This document shows positions 10,433 to 19,144 of a DNA stretch of 64,000 nt, piece after piece. A program made the position numbers and the translations under genes. The notes under the pieces were generated by a model. It had not been told where the DNA came from. It worked only from the letters and a program-made list of their open reading frames with translations, and did not search any database. Where the stretch lies: the NCBI GenBank assembly GCA_900696465.1, contig CAADGE010000030.1:62001-126000 (forward strand), written 5' to 3'. Source of the DNA: an uncultured Planctomycetota bacterium (GTDB lineage Bacteria > Planctomycetota > Phycisphaerae > UBA1845 > UTPLA1). The number at the start of each line of letters is the position of its first letter. The first letter of the stretch is position 1.

Positions 10433-10458
10433 CGGAAGTTCCCGCCTAAGAACTTCCG
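10433..10458. repeat. Perfect 9-bp inverted repeat (hairpin or operator)
   Basis: CGGAAGTTC (10433-10441) and GAACTTCCG (10450-10458) are exact inverse complements separated by 8 bases. There is no U-run on either side, so it is not an obvious terminator. It could be a hairpin in the 3' region of lepA mRNA or a dimeric-protein operator upstream of the OmpA-like gene. Confidence 0.5.
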
Positions 10459-10555
10459 ATCGCAGGTATTTCCATTGAAGAATGCAGGGACGGTGGTGAT
10501 AATGCCTCGCTTGATATAAGAGCGGCTCCCGCGGGGCTGCCGCATGGTGTGACCG

Positions 10556-10584
10556 TTCACAAAATCCGGTCGCATCAATAGAAC
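10556..10584 (+). promoter_or_regulatory. Putative sigma70-type promoter of the OmpA-like lipoprotein gene
   Basis: TTCACA (10556-10561), 17-bp spacer, TAGAAC (10579-10584). A start site would fall near 10592, giving a short leader containing the GGAGG ribosome site before ATG 10611. Confidence 0.4.
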
Positions 10585-10610
10585 GAAGGACCGTTACACG
10601 GAGGATTGTC

Positions 10611-11492
10611 ATGCGTGGGTTACGGATGATGTGCGTGCTGGCGGGGATCGCGGGGTTGCTACCGCTATCTACCGGTTGTGTATCGCGGGACGAGTTTCTG
10701 AGGACGGAGTTCGCCCGGCGAAAGGCGGCGGAACGTGCCGATGCGCTGGAGCGCGACCTGGCCGATGAGCGCAACAAGACGATGGCGCTGGAGGCGGAGC
10801 GGGAAGCGTTGCGGCGCGAACTGGATACGAAGACGGCCTACGCGGAAACACTGCGCGGTGAGAACGAGCGACTGGATGCATTCGTTCGCAAGCTTCAAGA
10901 GCAGATCGATCAACTGGCCAAGGGCGTCGGCCGGGTCGAAGTGGTGGAAGTGAAGCTTCCTCCGGAACTGGACCGGGCCCTGAAGGACCTGGCGGCGCAG
11001 TATCCGGATCAGATCGAATACGACGAGAAGCAGGGCGCCGTCCGCTGGAAGAGCGACCTGACCTTCGGCAAGGGCAGCGCCGATGTTCAGGCGACGGTCG
11101 ATGCTTCGCTCAAGGCATTTGCTGACATCGTGAACTCAGCCGCGGCCAGCCAGTTTGAAGTCGTGATCGTCGGCCATACGGACAATCTTCGCATCGGCCC
11201 GGTGACAGCCAAGCTGCACCCGACGAATTGGCATCTCTCGGCGCACCGCGCGATCGGCGTGATGTTCAAGTTGCGGGATTTCGGTGTCGAGCAGACGCGC
11301 ATGGCCGTGATGGGCTACGGTGAATTCCGTCCGCGAATGCCCAATCCGCCATCGGGTGGGCGCGAGGAGAACCGACGCGTCGAAATCTTCCTCGTCTCGC
11401 GGAAGGATCGCGTACCGGGCATGGACACGTCCATGTCCTCAGCATCACGCGGCACGCGCGACATCCTCGCCGGACAGTCGAGCGACGAGTAA
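10611..11492 (+). CDS. OmpA-family peptidoglycan-associated lipoprotein with coiled coil
   Basis: A 293-residue exported lipoprotein. The signal peptide ends in a lipobox LSTGC (Cys23). Residues about 30-110 are a long charged coiled coil with heptads (ERADALERDLADE and following). The C-terminal OmpA-like domain (about 140-265) has VVIVGHTDN, LSAHRAIGVM and ENRRVEIFLV, matching the peptidoglycan-binding fold of Pal/MotB/OmpA proteins. It likely links the outer membrane to the cell wall. The long coiled coil separates it from classical Pal. It is a single gene with its own promoter-like element; the next gene is convergent. Confidence 0.9.
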   Translation: MRGLRMMCVLAGIAGLLPLSTGCVSRDEFLRTEFARRKAAERADALERDLADERNKTMALEAEREALRRELDTKTAYAETLRGENERLDAFVRKLQEQIDQLAKGVGRVEVVEVKLPPELDRALKDLAAQYPDQIEYDEKQGAVRWKSDLTFGKGSADVQATVDASLKAFADIVNSAAASQFEVVIVGHTDNLRIGPVTAKLHPTNWHLSAHRAIGVMFKLRDFGVEQTRMAVMGYGEFRPRMPNPPSGGREENRRVEIFLVSRKDRVPGMDTSMSSASRGTRDILAGQSSDE

Positions 11493-11538
11493 GTACGCAT
11501 ACGGTGTCATTCTGTTGGCACTGTCAGGATTGCACTCA

Positions 11539-11568
11539 CGGGCTCGATGACCCTGGTCGTCGAGCCCG
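11539..11568. terminator. Hairpin between convergent genes, probable terminator
   Basis: CGGGCTCGA (11539-11547) and TCGAGCCCG (11560-11568) form a perfect 9-bp stem with a 12-base loop. It lies between the convergent OmpA-like and symporter genes. The downstream plus-strand run (CTTGTTAT) is only moderately T-rich, so it may act together with Rho. Confidence 0.5.
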
Positions 11569-11572
11569 CTTG

Positions 11573-13354
11573 TTATCCGGGCCGGTCGCGCTTCGAGCCG
11601 GTCGTGGCTGGGCGACCCAAGACGTATCCCAGGAAGAACGTGATCATCGCCCCGATGGGGAAGGTCCACGGGTAGGCCAGGTACTTCGGGTCGCCTGCGT
11701 CGGTTGTGCCCAGCCGCAGGACGGGCAGCAAGGCGATCAACACGACGACGAAGGCGAGAGAAAACACCTTCGGCACATCTCCACGCAGGCGAATCAGGGC
11801 CAGCCCCAGCACGGCCAGAACGGCCAGCCAGACCATGTATCGCGCCCAGGGCTCATGGACCGATGCGGCGAAGACAGCCAGCACGGCCAGCGGAACGGCC
11901 CAGGCAAGACCCGTGTCGCTCGGCGGCCGGGGCAGGAATGCCAGCAGGAAGATGCCCAGGAGCGGTCCGTAGCTGTAGCCGGCCAGAGCAAGGACGAGAT
12001 CAATGGAGTTCTCGTATCTGCGGGCAAGGACGATGCAGCCCGTCGCCATGGCGCAGAGCACGATCCCCCATACGGCGACGAGGGCCTTGGAAATCGACAC
12101 GTCGCTTCGCCAGAACGAAGCGCCGCCGGATTCTTGATCCTGGGTTCGGGATTTTCGATTCCTGCCTGCGGCATTACGACGGCGGGAAGCGGCGGGTGCG
12201 GCAGACTTCGAGCGACCATCCACTTTCGCGAAGCGCTTCAGGAGCGGGCCGCTGGTCGTCTGGGCCAGCGCGGCGAGGGCGGATTGCAGTGTGGATACTG
12301 CCGCTGCGAAGATGGCCGCGACGATCAGACCCTTCACGATCGGTGGGAGGGCGCGCACGATGAAGATCGGCAGGAGGTAGGTCTTGTCCTTTGCGTAGAG
12401 CGCGCTTTCCTGTTCGGTGAAGGGATTGAAGCGGAAGTAGATAAACAGCGAAACCCCGACCAGCAGCATGATGACGGTGATGAGAATGCTGACACTGCTG
12501 ACGATCGTCGCTTTGGCGGCGTCGTCCTGATTTTTGCAGCAGAACATCCGCTGGGCCATGACCTGATCGGTGCCGAATGCAGCCAGGTTGATGAACGGCG
12601 TGGCAAGCAGGCCGCACCAGAAGGTATATCGAACGGAGAGATCACCCGTGAAATCAAAGAAACGGAACTTTCCGGCGTCCGCGGCGATGAGAATCGAATC
12701 TCCCCAGGAGGCCGGCACGCTGTCGATGGCGAACCAGAGGGCGACGAGCGCGCCGGACATCAGCACAAAGAACTGGATGACATCCGTCCAGATGACCATG
12801 GTGATGCCGCCGATCATCGCCCAGAGGGCGCTGAAGAGGCCCATCATCCAGATCGCAGTGACCAGTTCCACGTCGGCCACCACACTGAGGACAAAAGCGC
12901 TGGTAAACAGTCTGGCCCCCTGTCCGAGGACCGCCCCGACCATGAAGAGACCGGTCGTGGCAGTCTTCACACGCGGTCCGACACGGAGACCGACGTAGTC
13001 GTACGGGCTGTAGATTTCTTTTTCGTAATAGCGCGGGATGAAGTAGATCGCTACGAGGAATCGGGCGAGGATGCTGCCGATCGCCAGTTGCAGATAGGTC
13101 AGGTCGCCGCCAGCGGCGAAGCTGATGGCCGGGACGGCGACGAAGGTGGCGGTTGAAACCTCGGTCGCGATGATCGAACCGCAGACGGCCCACCACGGAA
13201 GCTTGCGACCACCGAGGAAGAAGTCTCGGATGGTGGCCTGTTTGCCGGAAAGCTTGGCGCCCAGGATGGTGGTGACGACCAGGTAGGTGGCAACGACGCA
13301 CCAGTCCGACCAGCCGAAGCCGGTCGTGAGTTCCGACGATCCCAGCAGCTCCAT
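11573..13354 (-). CDS. Sodium:solute symporter (SSS/SLC5 family)
   Basis: A 593-residue polytopic inner-membrane protein of the Na+:solute symporter family. ATG 13354 (MELLGSSELTTGFGWSDW) places the first helix where the family has it; further N-terminal open frame is not membrane-like. SSS features seen are DFFLGGRKLPWWAVCGSIIATEVSTATFVAVP near the start, YDYVGLR, GAVLGQGARLFTSAFVL, GGITMVIWTDVIQF and FGTDQVMAQRMF. A hydrophilic, Arg/Ser-rich loop (RSKSAAPAASRRRNAAGRNRKSRT) interrupts the C-terminal part and is unusual. The substrate is unknown (sugar, sialic acid or amino acid are all possible). No ribosome site is obvious and no operon partner is present. Confidence 0.92.
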   Translation of the reverse strand: MELLGSSELTTGFGWSDWCVVATYLVVTTILGAKLSGKQATIRDFFLGGRKLPWWAVCGSIIATEVSTATFVAVPAISFAAGGDLTYLQLAIGSILARFLVAIYFIPRYYEKEIYSPYDYVGLRVGPRVKTATTGLFMVGAVLGQGARLFTSAFVLSVVADVELVTAIWMMGLFSALWAMIGGITMVIWTDVIQFFVLMSGALVALWFAIDSVPASWGDSILIAADAGKFRFFDFTGDLSVRYTFWCGLLATPFINLAAFGTDQVMAQRMFCCKNQDDAAKATIVSSVSILITVIMLLVGVSLFIYFRFNPFTEQESALYAKDKTYLLPIFIVRALPPIVKGLIVAAIFAAAVSTLQSALAALAQTTSGPLLKRFAKVDGRSKSAAPAASRRRNAAGRNRKSRTQDQESGGASFWRSDVSISKALVAVWGIVLCAMATGCIVLARRYENSIDLVLALAGYSYGPLLGIFLLAFLPRPPSDTGLAWAVPLAVLAVFAASVHEPWARYMVWLAVLAVLGLALIRLRGDVPKVFSLAFVVVLIALLPVLRLGTTDAGDPKYLAYPWTFPIGAMITFFLGYVLGRPATTGSKRDRPG

Positions 13355-13812
13355 CGCGGCAATATGCACGCGATGGTGACGAAATGCGAGGGGGGCTCTG
13401 AACCTCGCAGCGACGGTTTGCAAGTCGTCCGTTTCAGGTCGGCTGCTTCGATGTAAATGCGACTGGCCGAACTGTGAGGCCCGCAAGAGCCGGCTTACGA
13501 AGGGCAATCCAGCGTCCGAGAATGGCCGGCTCGCGTTGACTGCCGGTGACGGGTCATCTAAAGTATATATACAGGCCCGAAGTGCCCACCCGAACCGATC
13601 GCTGCTGCGACAAGAAAAGGCGTCCAGTTCGCCGGATGATGTCGCGATGATGCCTGGATGACGCCGCAGCACGAACGGACCACGAGGCAGCGTACAGCAC
13701 CAACCGGCCCGCGTGCCGGCCATCGACCGTAGCGACCGTCTCCGCGGTAAACGAGTCGCCGCATCTGGTTTCGGACTCGCCTCGCCATCGGAACCGGCGA
13801 CTGGAGCGACCC
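13355..13812. other. Upstream region of the pilus operon
   Basis: 458 bp between divergent genes, with no gene seen. It holds a promoter-like pair (13536-13564) directed towards the PilM-PilN gene and an alternating TATATATAC tract at 13564-13572. Confidence 0.45.
13536..13564 (+). promoter_or_regulatory. Putative sigma70-type promoter of the pilus operon
   Basis: TTGACT (13536-13541), 17-bp spacer, TAAAGT (13559-13564), followed by an AT-rich tract. It would give a leader of about 240 nt before ATG 13813. Confidence 0.4.
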
Positions 13813-16011
13813 ATGCCTGCGAAACAAGCCGTCTGGGGCATCGACGTTGGTCAGTGCCTGCTCAAGGCAATGAAGCTGCAGAAGACCGGCGACGGGCAGG
13901 TGGAGATGCTGGCCTTCGACGTGGTCGAGCACGAGTCGATCCTGTCGGAGGTTGAGGGCGATACGACGCGATTCATCACCGAAGCAATCAAGACCTTTGT
14001 CGGACGAAACAGTCTGGTGGACAGCCGGGTGGTGGTAGCGGTCCCCGGCCAGCAGACGCTGACGCGCTTCACCAAGATGCCGCCAGTCGAGCCGAAGAAA
14101 ATCCCTGACATGGTCAAGTACGAGGCCAGTCAGCAGATCCCCTTCGACATCGACGAGGTGGTTTGGGATTACCAGGTCTTTGCCGACAAGGAATCGCCCG
14201 ACGTCGAAGTCGGTATCTTCGCCATCCGCAAGGAACTGATCCGCAATTACCTGATGCTCTTCACCGAGCTGGGCGTCGAGCCGATCATCGTCCAGACCGG
14301 TCCGATGGCTTCGTATAACGCGGCCCGCTTCGAACAGCCCGAGGAGATGAAGGAATCGATCGTCCTTCTGGACATGGGCGCACAGGCGACGGACCTGATC
14401 GTGATGGAGGGCAACCGCATCTGGGCGCGGCCGATTCCGATCGGCGGCAACCGTTTCACCGAAGCTCTGGTGTCGGCCTTCAAAATCTCTTTCAAGAAGG
14501 CGGAAAAGCTCAAGCGGACGGCCGCGACGTCCAAGTATGCGCGGCAGGTCTTTCAGGCGATGCGGCCGGTGTTTGCCGATCTGGTCTCCGAAGTGCAGCG
14601 GTCGGTGGGTTATTACACTTCGACGCACCGCGAGGCGCGGATCACCCGTGTGATCGGTATGGGCAATGCCTTCAAGCTGCCCGGCCTTCAGAAATTCCTC
14701 CAGCAGAATCTTCAGTTGGAAGTGGATCGCTTCAGTGGATTTAAGAAGCTCTCGACCGCCGGCCATGAGAAGTCGCCTGCGTTCGCCGAAAACATCATGA
14801 GCTTCCCCGGCGTGTATGGGCTGGCCCTGCAGGGGTTGGGCATGGCGGCCGTGGAATCAAACCTGTTGCCGTTGGAGGTGCATCGTTCGATCCTCTGGAA
14901 GAAGAAGCGCCCGTGGTTCGCGGCCTCTGCGGCCTGTCTGGCGCTGGCCGGCGTGTCGATGTGGGTGGGGAACGTGCTGGCGGGCAATCAACTGCGCGGC
15001 GGCATCGGCAACCTGCCGAACATCGGCGTCGTGCGCGCTGCAACCACGCAACAGGCCGAATCGGTCATCAGCGGATCGGCCGGCGAGGCCCCGGTTGAAC
15101 GAGCCGCAAAGATCGCCGGCGCGGCGGAGTTCTTCTCCTCGACGCTGGCCAATCTCGATAGTCTGCGAAAGGGCGATCAGGCAACACTCAACGCCATGGG
15201 CAAGCTACCCGAGAACAACATCTACGTACCACGTATCCTCGATCTGATTCATCGGGCCTTTGCGGAAGCGCAGATCAAGGAGTTTCGTGAGGCGCAGGAC
15301 CCGCGATCCTTTATCGAAGCCGCAAAAGCAATCAAACGCGATGAGCGGCCGGATATCTGGATCGAGCGGCTGGACATGGTTTATCACCCGGTGGATCCGG
15401 CGGCGGTTTTCGGCGCCACAGCGATCTCGGGTCGCGGACGAGACGGCTGGGCGGTTCGTCTGACCTGCGGCACGACGATGAGTTCGCCGGCGAAATGGAT
15501 CGACGACAACCTGATCGCCGCGTTGCAGCGGATCGGCAGACAACCGGGGCGCGGTGTGTATGTGGATATCGCCACGCTGGCACGGATCATGGAGCGCCGA
15601 CGACCTGCTACACCGGCGGGGCTCGACGTCCCCGCCGCTGGGGGAGACACCGGTCGCGATGCCGGGGGGCGCGGCGGTGGTCGTCCGGCCGGCGGCGATG
15701 GCGGTCGCGGAGGCGGCGCGGGCGGTCGTGGAGGCGGGGCCGGTGGCCGTGGCGGCGGAGGGATGCCGGGATTCGGCGGCGGCGGTGATACCGACGCCGG
15801 CAGCAGCCGCACCATCAGCGATGAAGTGACCAAACTGCGTCAGCGATATCTGACGGTCGATCCAGTGATGGAGGAGGATCCTACCGGAGATCAGCGCTTC
15901 GTCCTGGAGATCGTTATTCGCAAGAGCGATACACCGGCGAACATGATTCCGGAAGAGTACAAGAGTGAAACGGCGCCGCAGGGCAGCAACACCAGCGGAG
16001 AGCAGTCGTGA
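13813..16011 (+). CDS. Type IV pilus assembly protein, PilM-PilN fusion with Gly-rich segment
   Basis: 732 residues. Residues 1-340 are an actin-like PilM ATPase domain (WGIDVGQCLLKAMKLQ, VVVAVPGQQTLTRF, ESIVLLDMGAQATDLIV, RVIGMGNAFKLPGL). At about residue 350 it switches to a PilN-like start (ESNLLPLEVHRS, basic patch, TM helix at about 368-391, PWFAASAACLALAGVSMWVG). A periplasmic region follows, broken at about 610-663 by a low-complexity segment of Gly/Arg (RGGG-type repeats). Normally PilM is cytoplasmic and binds the N-terminal INLLP tail of PilN; here both appear in one chain. It leads an operon with two single-span proteins. PilQ, PilB and PilC are not in the window. Confidence 0.88.
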   Translation: MPAKQAVWGIDVGQCLLKAMKLQKTGDGQVEMLAFDVVEHESILSEVEGDTTRFITEAIKTFVGRNSLVDSRVVVAVPGQQTLTRFTKMPPVEPKKIPDMVKYEASQQIPFDIDEVVWDYQVFADKESPDVEVGIFAIRKELIRNYLMLFTELGVEPIIVQTGPMASYNAARFEQPEEMKESIVLLDMGAQATDLIVMEGNRIWARPIPIGGNRFTEALVSAFKISFKKAEKLKRTAATSKYARQVFQAMRPVFADLVSEVQRSVGYYTSTHREARITRVIGMGNAFKLPGLQKFLQQNLQLEVDRFSGFKKLSTAGHEKSPAFAENIMSFPGVYGLALQGLGMAAVESNLLPLEVHRSILWKKKRPWFAASAACLALAGVSMWVGNVLAGNQLRGGIGNLPNIGVVRAATTQQAESVISGSAGEAPVERAAKIAGAAEFFSSTLANLDSLRKGDQATLNAMGKLPENNIYVPRILDLIHRAFAEAQIKEFREAQDPRSFIEAAKAIKRDERPDIWIERLDMVYHPVDPAAVFGATAISGRGRDGWAVRLTCGTTMSSPAKWIDDNLIAALQRIGRQPGRGVYVDIATLARIMERRRPATPAGLDVPAAGGDTGRDAGGRGGGRPAGGDGGRGGGAGGRGGGAGGRGGGGMPGFGGGGDTDAGSSRTISDEVTKLRQRYLTVDPVMEEDPTGDQRFVLEIVIRKSDTPANMIPEEYKSETAPQGSNTSGEQS

Positions 16012-16057
16012 CATTCGCCTGATCGCGTCGGCGATGAATTAGTACGGAGCAGATCGG

Positions 16058-17299
16058 ATGGCCATCCTGAAGGAATACTGGCGAATCATCACGTTCGGGC
16101 TCGTCTGCCTGGCATCGATCGGCGCCGGCGTCTGGGCCTACATGGCCGGCAGCGGCATTACCGAACAGATGCAGGCCGTTGATCGATTGCGCGTGACTGT
16201 GGAAAGCGCGGGCCGTTCGGCGGTGAACATGCAGGTTGTGGAGGCCCGACAGCAGGAGATTGAGCGGGCGAATGCAGAGTTCGAAGCGTCGATGGACGCA
16301 GCCCTGGCTCTGCAGATGTATAACCCGTTTCTCGAACGGGTGGATGCCTCGGGCAAGGTGATACGCGTCCCGCGCGAGCCGCTGCTCAAAAACGTGCTTC
16401 CGACACCCGGCAGCAACGCCGATGCGATCAGTTTTCGCAATGCATATGCGACTGCCCACGCAGAGCTGACGCGACGCCTGAAAGCCCGTGGCAAGGCCAC
16501 GGCCGACGAGGTGCGGGATTACTTCGAGCGATGGGACGCGCTGCAGCGCGGCGGGCAGACTGACGGCTGGCGGCCGTGGGGGCCGGGAACGATTCAAACG
16601 GGCGCTGCCGCCGACGGCCCGAAGAAAGAACGCAGCCGCGCAGAAGTCGTTCGGGAGTATCCGCGGAGTCGCCTGGCGGAGGAGATCGCACGAAAGATTT
16701 ACATGTATGTCGATGATGGCGCGTTCGGCATTCACGACCTGGTCCGCAAGCAGGATCCGCCGACGGACGTCGAAATCTGGCAGGCGCAGATGTCGCTGTG
16801 GATACAGCAGGACATGGCCGCGGCGCTGGCCCGGGTGTGCGAGAAGCGCGCCCGTCAGCTTCGCGAGGCCGGCCACGAGAATCGTGCGTGGGTGGCCTAC
16901 ATGCCGGTCAAGCGGCTGATGAAGGTCAGCATCGACGGCAAGCTGGGTAAGGGTGGCGGTTCGAATCAAAGCAGCTTCACGAACTCGTTTACCGACATCA
17001 AGAACGATGAACGCAAGTTCGTGGTGCCGATCGCGCTGGAGATGGTGGTCGAGGAGGCAGCACTGCTGGAGATTCTCGATGAACTCTGTCGGGTCGGTTT
17101 TTATACGCCGATCTCAGTGAAGTATGAATACGTTCGGCCGAACCCGTTGCAGGATGAGTTCGTCTATGGCGATGCGCCGGTCGTTGAAGTACGGATCGAG
17201 CTGGAAGGATATTTCTTCCGCAAGGTGTTCGACGAGTGGATTCCGCCGTCGCTCAAGGACATTTTGCGAACGCCGGACGCCAAGGATACAACAACGTAA
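16058..17299 (+). CDS. Single-span inner-membrane protein, PilO-like by position
   Basis: 413 residues. One N-terminal membrane helix (IITFGLVCLASIGAGVWAYMA) is followed by a predicted coiled coil (VVEARQQEIERANAEFEAS) and a mixed periplasmic domain. The layout (short cytoplasmic tail, TM, coiled coil, ferredoxin-like region) and its place directly after the PilM-PilN gene are those of PilO. No residue-level PilO signature can be shown, so the assignment is by architecture and synteny. The gap to the upstream gene is 46 bp and to the downstream gene 54 bp, suggesting one operon. Its equivalents seem confined to planctomycetes and relatives (inference). Confidence 0.75.
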   Translation: MAILKEYWRIITFGLVCLASIGAGVWAYMAGSGITEQMQAVDRLRVTVESAGRSAVNMQVVEARQQEIERANAEFEASMDAALALQMYNPFLERVDASGKVIRVPREPLLKNVLPTPGSNADAISFRNAYATAHAELTRRLKARGKATADEVRDYFERWDALQRGGQTDGWRPWGPGTIQTGAAADGPKKERSRAEVVREYPRSRLAEEIARKIYMYVDDGAFGIHDLVRKQDPPTDVEIWQAQMSLWIQQDMAAALARVCEKRARQLREAGHENRAWVAYMPVKRLMKVSIDGKLGKGGGSNQSSFTNSFTDIKNDERKFVVPIALEMVVEEAALLEILDELCRVGFYTPISVKYEYVRPNPLQDEFVYGDAPVVEVRIELEGYFFRKVFDEWIPPSLKDILRTPDAKDTTT

Positions 17300-17353
17300 G
17301 AAACCGGCCTGATGACCTGCCGGAACGGATAAACGTGTCGAGGAGCGCCGATC

Positions 17354-19003
17354 GTGGCACGCAAGACCGCCAACTTTTTTGATCTCCATGCCGAGAAGCT
17401 GGCACTCGGCCTTTGCGCGCTGATGGTCGTGGGTGCCGCGGTCTATTCGCTGGGCGGCAGTCGCTTTGCCGTCAACAACCGCGGGCCGGCACAACTCTGC
17501 CAGGCGGTGGGAGATGCGGCCGAACAGGCGCGGATGGCGGTGCAGAATGCCCGACCCGGAGAGGAATCCCGCGCGAAGAAGGATCCGGCCAACGATCCGG
17601 TCGCATTGCTCAAGAAGTGGTACGGCGAATCGGCCGAAGGTCTGATTCGAATCGCCCAGGTGGAGCCGAAGCTTCCGCGTACGCAACCGTTTTCGCCGCC
17701 GTATGTACCGATCAGCGGCGACTCTTCCGAGTCGCAGCGGAACCTGGCGCAGATCGTTTCGCCGGATATTCCGATCGTCATGGCCGGTGAAGCGGTCATG
17801 GAGTTTCCCGAGGAGAAGCCGGAGTTGCCGCAGTGGGACGGCCGAGGAAGCCCGGCGCGGCGAAAGGTACAACGCTCATATGTGTCCGTGGCGGCGCAGG
17901 TTGATCTGGTCGTGCAGGATGCGAACTTCCGCGCGGAGAACTACCCCGATGGTTCGTACCTGGAGATCGTGCAGGTTCATCTGCAACGGCGAAATGTGAA
18001 CGATCCGCGTCGCGGCTGGGAAGATGTCAATACCTGGCTGCCGTTCAAGCCGTTCGATCGGCCGAAACTCATCGAGCGGGCCGGCGGTTCGTTCCGATTC
18101 GAGGGTCTCGATACCTTCCGCAGCATGATCGAGAAAGGTGCCGAGGCCATCGCACGGCCGAAGCTGCCGAGCACGGCGGCGGTGCTGCCGCCGGTACCGT
18201 ATCTGGATGAACCGCCCAAGCCGCCGGGCACCTCGGACCCCGAAGCGCTGGTGCGCAAGTGGATGGAAATCGCGCGAGCGGCCATCACCGGCAAGCGACC
18301 GTTTCGCGAACCGGACCTTGATGCGGCGTACATTCTGGCGCGCGCGGCGGCGTGGCTGAGCGGTACTTCCGCGAAGACGACAGAGACAGCGCAGGAGCTG
18401 CTCAAGGAGATCGTCGGGAAGATACCGCGAAGCCGGCGTGATCTGATACAGACGCTACCGCGAACCCAGGAGCGTCTCATGCCGATCGTAGCCCATGATC
18501 TCGACGCCGAGCCGGGCAATACATACGTCTACCGCATGCGATACGAAGTGTACAACGTGTACGCGGGCAATCCCGGCGAGCTGGCCAATCCGGAAGATGC
18601 GCGGCGGCTGACGGTTTTCTCGGGATGGTCGCCGGAGTCGCGACGGGTCGAGGTATCGAGCGACACCTATTTCTATCTGACGAAGGCCGATGCGAAGCGC
18701 GGTGACGTGACCGTGACGGTATTTAAGGTGGATCGCCGCCGAGGCGTGGAGAAGAAGGAGTATCGCGTCCGCGTGGGTGAGCCGATCGGCCGGAAAGAGC
18801 GGAGCGGCACCAAGACGGACTTCTCGACCGGGATGGTCTGCGTGGACCTTGATTTTCAGCGGCTCGTGGACGGCAAGCAGGACGTGGCCATGGTCTACAT
18901 GGACTCTGCCGACGGCGTGCTGCGCGAGCGCATCTTTTCTTACGACCGGCGCGACAAAAATCTCCAGAAGTTGCTGGAAGATCGCAGCGCCGTCCGAAAC
19001 TGA
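17354..19003 (+). CDS. Single-span membrane protein of the pilus operon, function unknown
   Basis: 549 residues from GTG 17354, with CGAGGAG upstream. An N-terminal helix (LALGLCALMVVGAAVYSL) anchors a large soluble region. The middle is Pro-rich (residues about 275-300, PPKPPGTSDP). The C-terminal third (about 380-549) is beta-rich and regular (YVYRMRYEVYN, FSGWSPESRRVEVSSDTYFYL), reminiscent of a PilP-like or secretin-contacting domain, though no signature confirms this. It is the third gene of the PilM-PilN operon. I do not recognise a named family. Its size and position suggest it replaces the small lipoprotein PilP in linking the inner-membrane platform to the secretin. Confidence 0.7.
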   Translation: MARKTANFFDLHAEKLALGLCALMVVGAAVYSLGGSRFAVNNRGPAQLCQAVGDAAEQARMAVQNARPGEESRAKKDPANDPVALLKKWYGESAEGLIRIAQVEPKLPRTQPFSPPYVPISGDSSESQRNLAQIVSPDIPIVMAGEAVMEFPEEKPELPQWDGRGSPARRKVQRSYVSVAAQVDLVVQDANFRAENYPDGSYLEIVQVHLQRRNVNDPRRGWEDVNTWLPFKPFDRPKLIERAGGSFRFEGLDTFRSMIEKGAEAIARPKLPSTAAVLPPVPYLDEPPKPPGTSDPEALVRKWMEIARAAITGKRPFREPDLDAAYILARAAAWLSGTSAKTTETAQELLKEIVGKIPRSRRDLIQTLPRTQERLMPIVAHDLDAEPGNTYVYRMRYEVYNVYAGNPGELANPEDARRLTVFSGWSPESRRVEVSSDTYFYLTKADAKRGDVTVTVFKVDRRRGVEKKEYRVRVGEPIGRKERSGTKTDFSTGMVCVDLDFQRLVDGKQDVAMVYMDSADGVLRERIFSYDRRDKNLQKLLEDRSAVRN

Positions 19004-19144
19004 ACCGTTCGCCATCCTTCTCCACCACCGACAGGGCCGAGCTCACCCGCGGATTGCATTTGGCTGCCCGTTGAGTATCGTTATTTTCGTTTAACGCTGC
19101 GCCGTTGCTTAAAGCCGCGCTCTAAGAAACAGTACAGGGACCAC

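Larger units (their letters stand above)
10305..10610. other. Intergenic region with two hairpins and a promoter-like element
   Basis: No gene is seen. It holds an inverted repeat CTGGCG/CGCCAG (10398-10403, 10414-10419), a perfect 9-bp inverted repeat at 10433-10458, a promoter-like pair at 10556-10584, and the ribosome site GGAGG (about 10601) for the OmpA-like gene. Confidence 0.5.

Noticed and set aside
11504-13156. Long plus-strand open frame of 550 codons opposite the symporter gene
   Set aside because: It is antisense to a strong SSS transporter, is rich in Gly/Asp/Arg/His/Gln without any motif or hydrophobic pattern, and reflects the high GC of the opposite strand.
15640-15800. GGC/CGC-rich repeated stretch suggesting a CRISPR or minisatellite
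   Set aside because: It is in frame and encodes the Gly/Arg-rich segment of the PilM-PilN protein; the units are irregular and have no spacer structure.
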